DNA from: Ustulina deusta
Taxonomy: Eukaryota; Ascomycota; Sordariomycetes; Xylariales; Xylariaceae
Direction: 5' to 3'
Length of the DNA: 64,000 bases
Assembly: GCA_023159155.1 (NCBI GenBank)
Contig: JAJNNX010000003.1
Coordinates: forward strand, 1,736,001-1,800,000
Of this stretch, positions 61,302-64,000 are shown piece after piece (the stretch's first letter is position 1; each line of letters begins with the position of its first letter). A model generated the notes under the pieces. That model searched no databases, was not told the origin of the DNA, and was given only the letters and a program-made list of their open reading frames with translations. The position numbers were made by a program, and so were the translations under genes.

Positions 61302-62544
61302 GGACCTGATGCTCGGCTGGGTCCTGAGGCCATTCTGTAGCCCATCGGGTTACGCCTCAGGGGTTATGTGAGCCTAGAAAATTGATTTAGCCTGGAACGA
61401 CAATAGCAGGAAAGAGTTGTAGTACATGTTGCCGTTCAAGATCTTTCTCTTGGCTGGGAGTCATCCTGTCCAGCTCATGATAACCAATAGGAAACGTGGT
61501 TCCCATGCTGTGATCGATGTTCCCTACGAATAGAGAACTCGAGGCAGCTCTCTCTGTCCTCATGGGTATAATATATCTAGAGCTTTGGATGGGATATTAG
61601 AGAGACGAAGCTGAGACGAAACGCAAGCAGTGGAAATAACATGAGCATAGAACGAAGCGAGCAGCCTGGGCGAGTTAGATGGGAGGAAGGAGAGGGGAGA
61701 AGGAGCTACCTGACAATCGTTCATGGTTGATTGTTGGCCAGTCAATGAATGTGGGCGCAGAATAGAACCTATTGGATGCTAGTTGTTGGAGGTTCACTCT
61801 CCATGGGCTAGAAAGCAATACGCAGTATAGCTCGCAGTATGCAGTAGGATAGATGACAGGGGCCATTTCTGCAGGCATGGATTGCAACATTTACCTATTT
61901 GGAATGACGCCTTTGCTTGGCCAGATCAACGAACTGCGGGAAGTGGAGTCCACACTGCCGTACACGTACAGTTGTTGATATATGCCTGTTGGTTGGCCAG
62001 CATATGCGAGCCGCAGGGTGTGACTAGGTGAGGAAGCTTCTTGCGAATGAACGGTCATACTACATGGGTCGGAAGGCATTATAGAATTCCGCGGTTGACA
62101 CGTGGGCCGAGCCCTATTCTTATTGTCCACTCGCATAAGGGAGGACCGAGAAGGGGTACACCGTGTGCTATCTCGGCGCCTACCGCATGCAAGCTGATGA
62201 TGCACAATGCATGTTTTGAAGTCTCTCTCAGTACTTTCCATCTACTCTTAGGCTTCATACCCATTTGGATGGAAGTATTTCGAGCAGCGGTGGCAATCGT
62301 GCAATACCATGCAAGATCATATTCAGGATCAAGACAGTATTTCATATTCAAGAGCACCCCACTTGACTGTATCCTCCGACCAAGGGATACAGTCAAGCAA
62401 CCATAATTTTTAGACGTAGCAAGAGAACTGGTGTTGCCACAAGCTACGATTCACCACCCTGAGCTCAAATGTGTGGCGGCAAAAACAACGTTGCTAGTGC
62501 CTTGTCGGCAATAGCAGCTTATATACTCCGTGACAAAATGTGCT
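61302..62544. other. Intergenic region, no supported gene
   Basis: Ordinary composition; only short frames with no family features. It contains a perfect inverted repeat at 62362-62397. Confidence 0.5.
62362..62397. repeat. Perfect 13-bp inverted repeat (hairpin)
   Basis: CTTGACTGTATCC at 62362-62374 and its exact inverse complement at 62385-62397, with a 10-base loop. It lies about 150 bp beyond the stop of the AsaB-like pseudogene. Could be a transcription-factor palindrome, a 3' hairpin, or a small repeat remnant. Confidence 0.85.
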
Positions 62545-63239
62545 TTACGAGTCCGTGAATACCAAAGCTCGGGCTTCAATACTCTCCCTAGGCTTTGCTT
62601 CCCGATCGGCCGCTTGGGCAAAGGAGGCGTAAGGACAGCCTGCAAGCTATAAAGATAATGGAATAACAGAGGGTCATGGTTAACAGCTTACATTGAGCCT
62701 TGACGGTTGTGTCCGAATCGTTCATTTTCATAAATAAAACTTCATCTGGGCGTTGCTGATTCAAGTGGGTAGTAGCTTTCTCCGGGGAAGGATTGACGAA
62801 CAACATCAACTTCGGCTAGCTGCTCGTGTGGAACAGAGCTTCCAGGACAGAACGCGAGCGGGAAATTCTCAACGGGCCCTTCAAGCGGCCTCCATTACGC
62901 TGTGATAAGGTTCAGTATGACTAGAATTGCAGAGGATCATCAAGAGCGGCCTACTTAATGATCCGAAATCTTTTCTTGAGGAGCTCGTCTGCGCGGTCGC
63001 CGCCTACATGATGGTAGACGCGATCAATCGCAGCAGCGGACGTTTGATCTGTTGATCAATCAGCACGCTATGCCAAGGATGATGTACTAAGCCCCTACTA
63101 AGCCCATGCACACCAGACATAAAAACTTACCAACATGTACCGCTCTGATCGGCGCTAAAGTGATCATGCGATTTTCAAGGCTCACCTTGGTGCCCTCAGG
63201 AAAATCCGTGCGGCCCTTATCGCTGGACTGTGCCTGAAG
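62545..63239 (-). pseudogene. Decayed AsaB/CmcJ-type hydroxylase/desaturase, N-terminus missing
   Basis: Remnant of a fungal oxidoreductase family found in secondary-metabolite and gibberellin-desaturase-like genes. Exons can still be traced: 63239-63131, 63048-62955, 62899-62692, 62639-62545, with good GT-AG introns of 52-82 nt. They read PIRAVHV-DQTSAAAIDRVYHH, DELLKKRFRII, WRPLEGPVENFPLAFC, RPDEVLFMKMNDSD and, at the end, PRESIEARALVF, in family order. Breaks: an extra base near 62896 just before WRPL, and a shift with probable loss of several codons near 62765-62775. The first ~130 residues, including the start, are missing; immediately upstream is an AT-rich repeat (from 63311). No functional product is expected. 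Confidence 0.75.
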
Positions 63240-64000
63240 CTTTTGTCAGTTCTACAGCACATAATAGGGCACTGCACAAGTAGGGGGTACGCATGTATTA
63301 GGGGGAGCGTGAGCTTTTTTTGGCTAGCTTTCGGATCGAGGCTACTATTAAAGCGCTAATAGAAAGTTCGATATATTGCTGCTTCAAAAGCTAGTTATAA
63401 ACTGCTTACTATTAAAATATAAAGCAAATAAAAAATAACGCATTAAAATAATAAAATTTAACCTTTAATAATTAAAATAGTAAGCAGAACAAATTTGCTA
63501 TATATTTATTATATATATACTTATAATTATAATGTTATAAAAAATAAGTTATATAATAAGTTTTTAAACTTTATAAAACTATTTATTTATAATATATAAT
63601 AAAATATTTTATAAATAAAAAATATATATATATTAAAAAGAATATAAGCTTTTTTTAGCTAGTTTTTAAATTAAAACTATTATTAGAACGCTAATAAAAA
63701 ATTTAATATATTATTGTTTTAAAAACTAATTATAAACTATTTAAATATATATTTTAAATAATATTAAAATAATTAGTTTAAATTTAATGAAATAGTTTAT
63801 ATATTAAAAAGTATATTTTATGTCACGATTAGTTAAGTAAAGCTTCTATAACTAGTTTATTAATACTATGGATAAAGACTTTAAACTAAAAAAAAAAGAA
63901 AAAAAGAAAAAAAGTTAGAGTTTATAGGGTAGGTAAATATAGACTTTGTATATATAGCTATAAAGTTATGGGTTAGTCCGTGCATAGAGTTTTTATAAGT
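63240..64000. repeat. AT-rich RIP-type repeat at the right edge, with a duplicated ~105-bp unit
   Basis: From about 63311 the sequence becomes extremely AT-rich. A unit at 63311-63415 (GAGCTTTTTTTGGCTAGCTT...) recurs at about 63645-63750 (AAGCTTTTTTTAGCTAGTTT...), 335 bp further on. Differences are mainly C-to-T and G-to-A, with the second copy the more mutated. The element continues past the window; its class cannot be told. Confidence 0.65.

Overview
The window looks like nuclear DNA of a filamentous ascomycete (Pezizomycotina, most likely a Sordariomycete; this is inference). Genes have short GT-AG introns of about 50-180 nt with CTRAY-type branch sites. There are fungus-specific families (Fta4, DUF3716, a LysM secreted protein, an AsaB/CmcJ-type hydroxylase). 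Half of the window is extremely AT-rich repeat DNA, where retrotransposon reading frames are broken almost only by TAA/TAG and the LTR pairs I compared by eye differ mainly by C/T and G/A transitions. That is the signature of repeat-induced point mutation (RIP).

Layout. 1-1597: 3' part of a Dal5-type MFS transporter. 2553-3466: secreted GH16 glucanase (minus). 3467-10078: a gene-poor stretch of ordinary composition. 10079-29335 is the gene-rich part: a non-PalB calpain-like protease, kinetochore subunit Fta4, a family III CoA-transferase-like protein lacking the expected Asp, a DUF3716 protein, a LysM protein, a large disordered protein with five spaced FE-type motifs and an in-frame TAG, and ESCRT-I subunit Vps23. 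Two small inverted-repeat (MITE-like) elements sit between genes at 15031-15476 and 20259-20444.

29879-50004 is one Ty1/copia LTR retrotransposon (244-bp LTRs, 5-bp target duplication AGTCT). It is split between its GAG-pre-integrase and integrase parts by a Ty3/gypsy element at 31985-44751 (363-bp LTRs, 4-bp duplication GCAC). Both are heavily RIP-mutated and dead. About 5 kb inside the gypsy element and a second AT-rich block at about 50560-56150 remain unidentified.

57199-58671 is an intact indoleamine 2,3-dioxygenase right at the edge of the repeat island. It is followed by a DHA1-type MFS gene with a one-base frameshift (59718-61301, minus) and a decayed AsaB/CmcJ-type hydroxylase gene (62545-63239, minus). 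The 5' end of that gene is lost where a further AT-rich repeat begins (63311-64000).

The housekeeping genes (calpain, Fta4, Vps23) are not functionally linked. The right-hand group (IDO, exporter, AsaB-like oxygenase) could be a remnant of a secondary-metabolism locus, but that is a guess from gene type and proximity. Gene structures were worked out by hand from reading frames and splice signals. Family calls rest on recognised motifs, not database searches.
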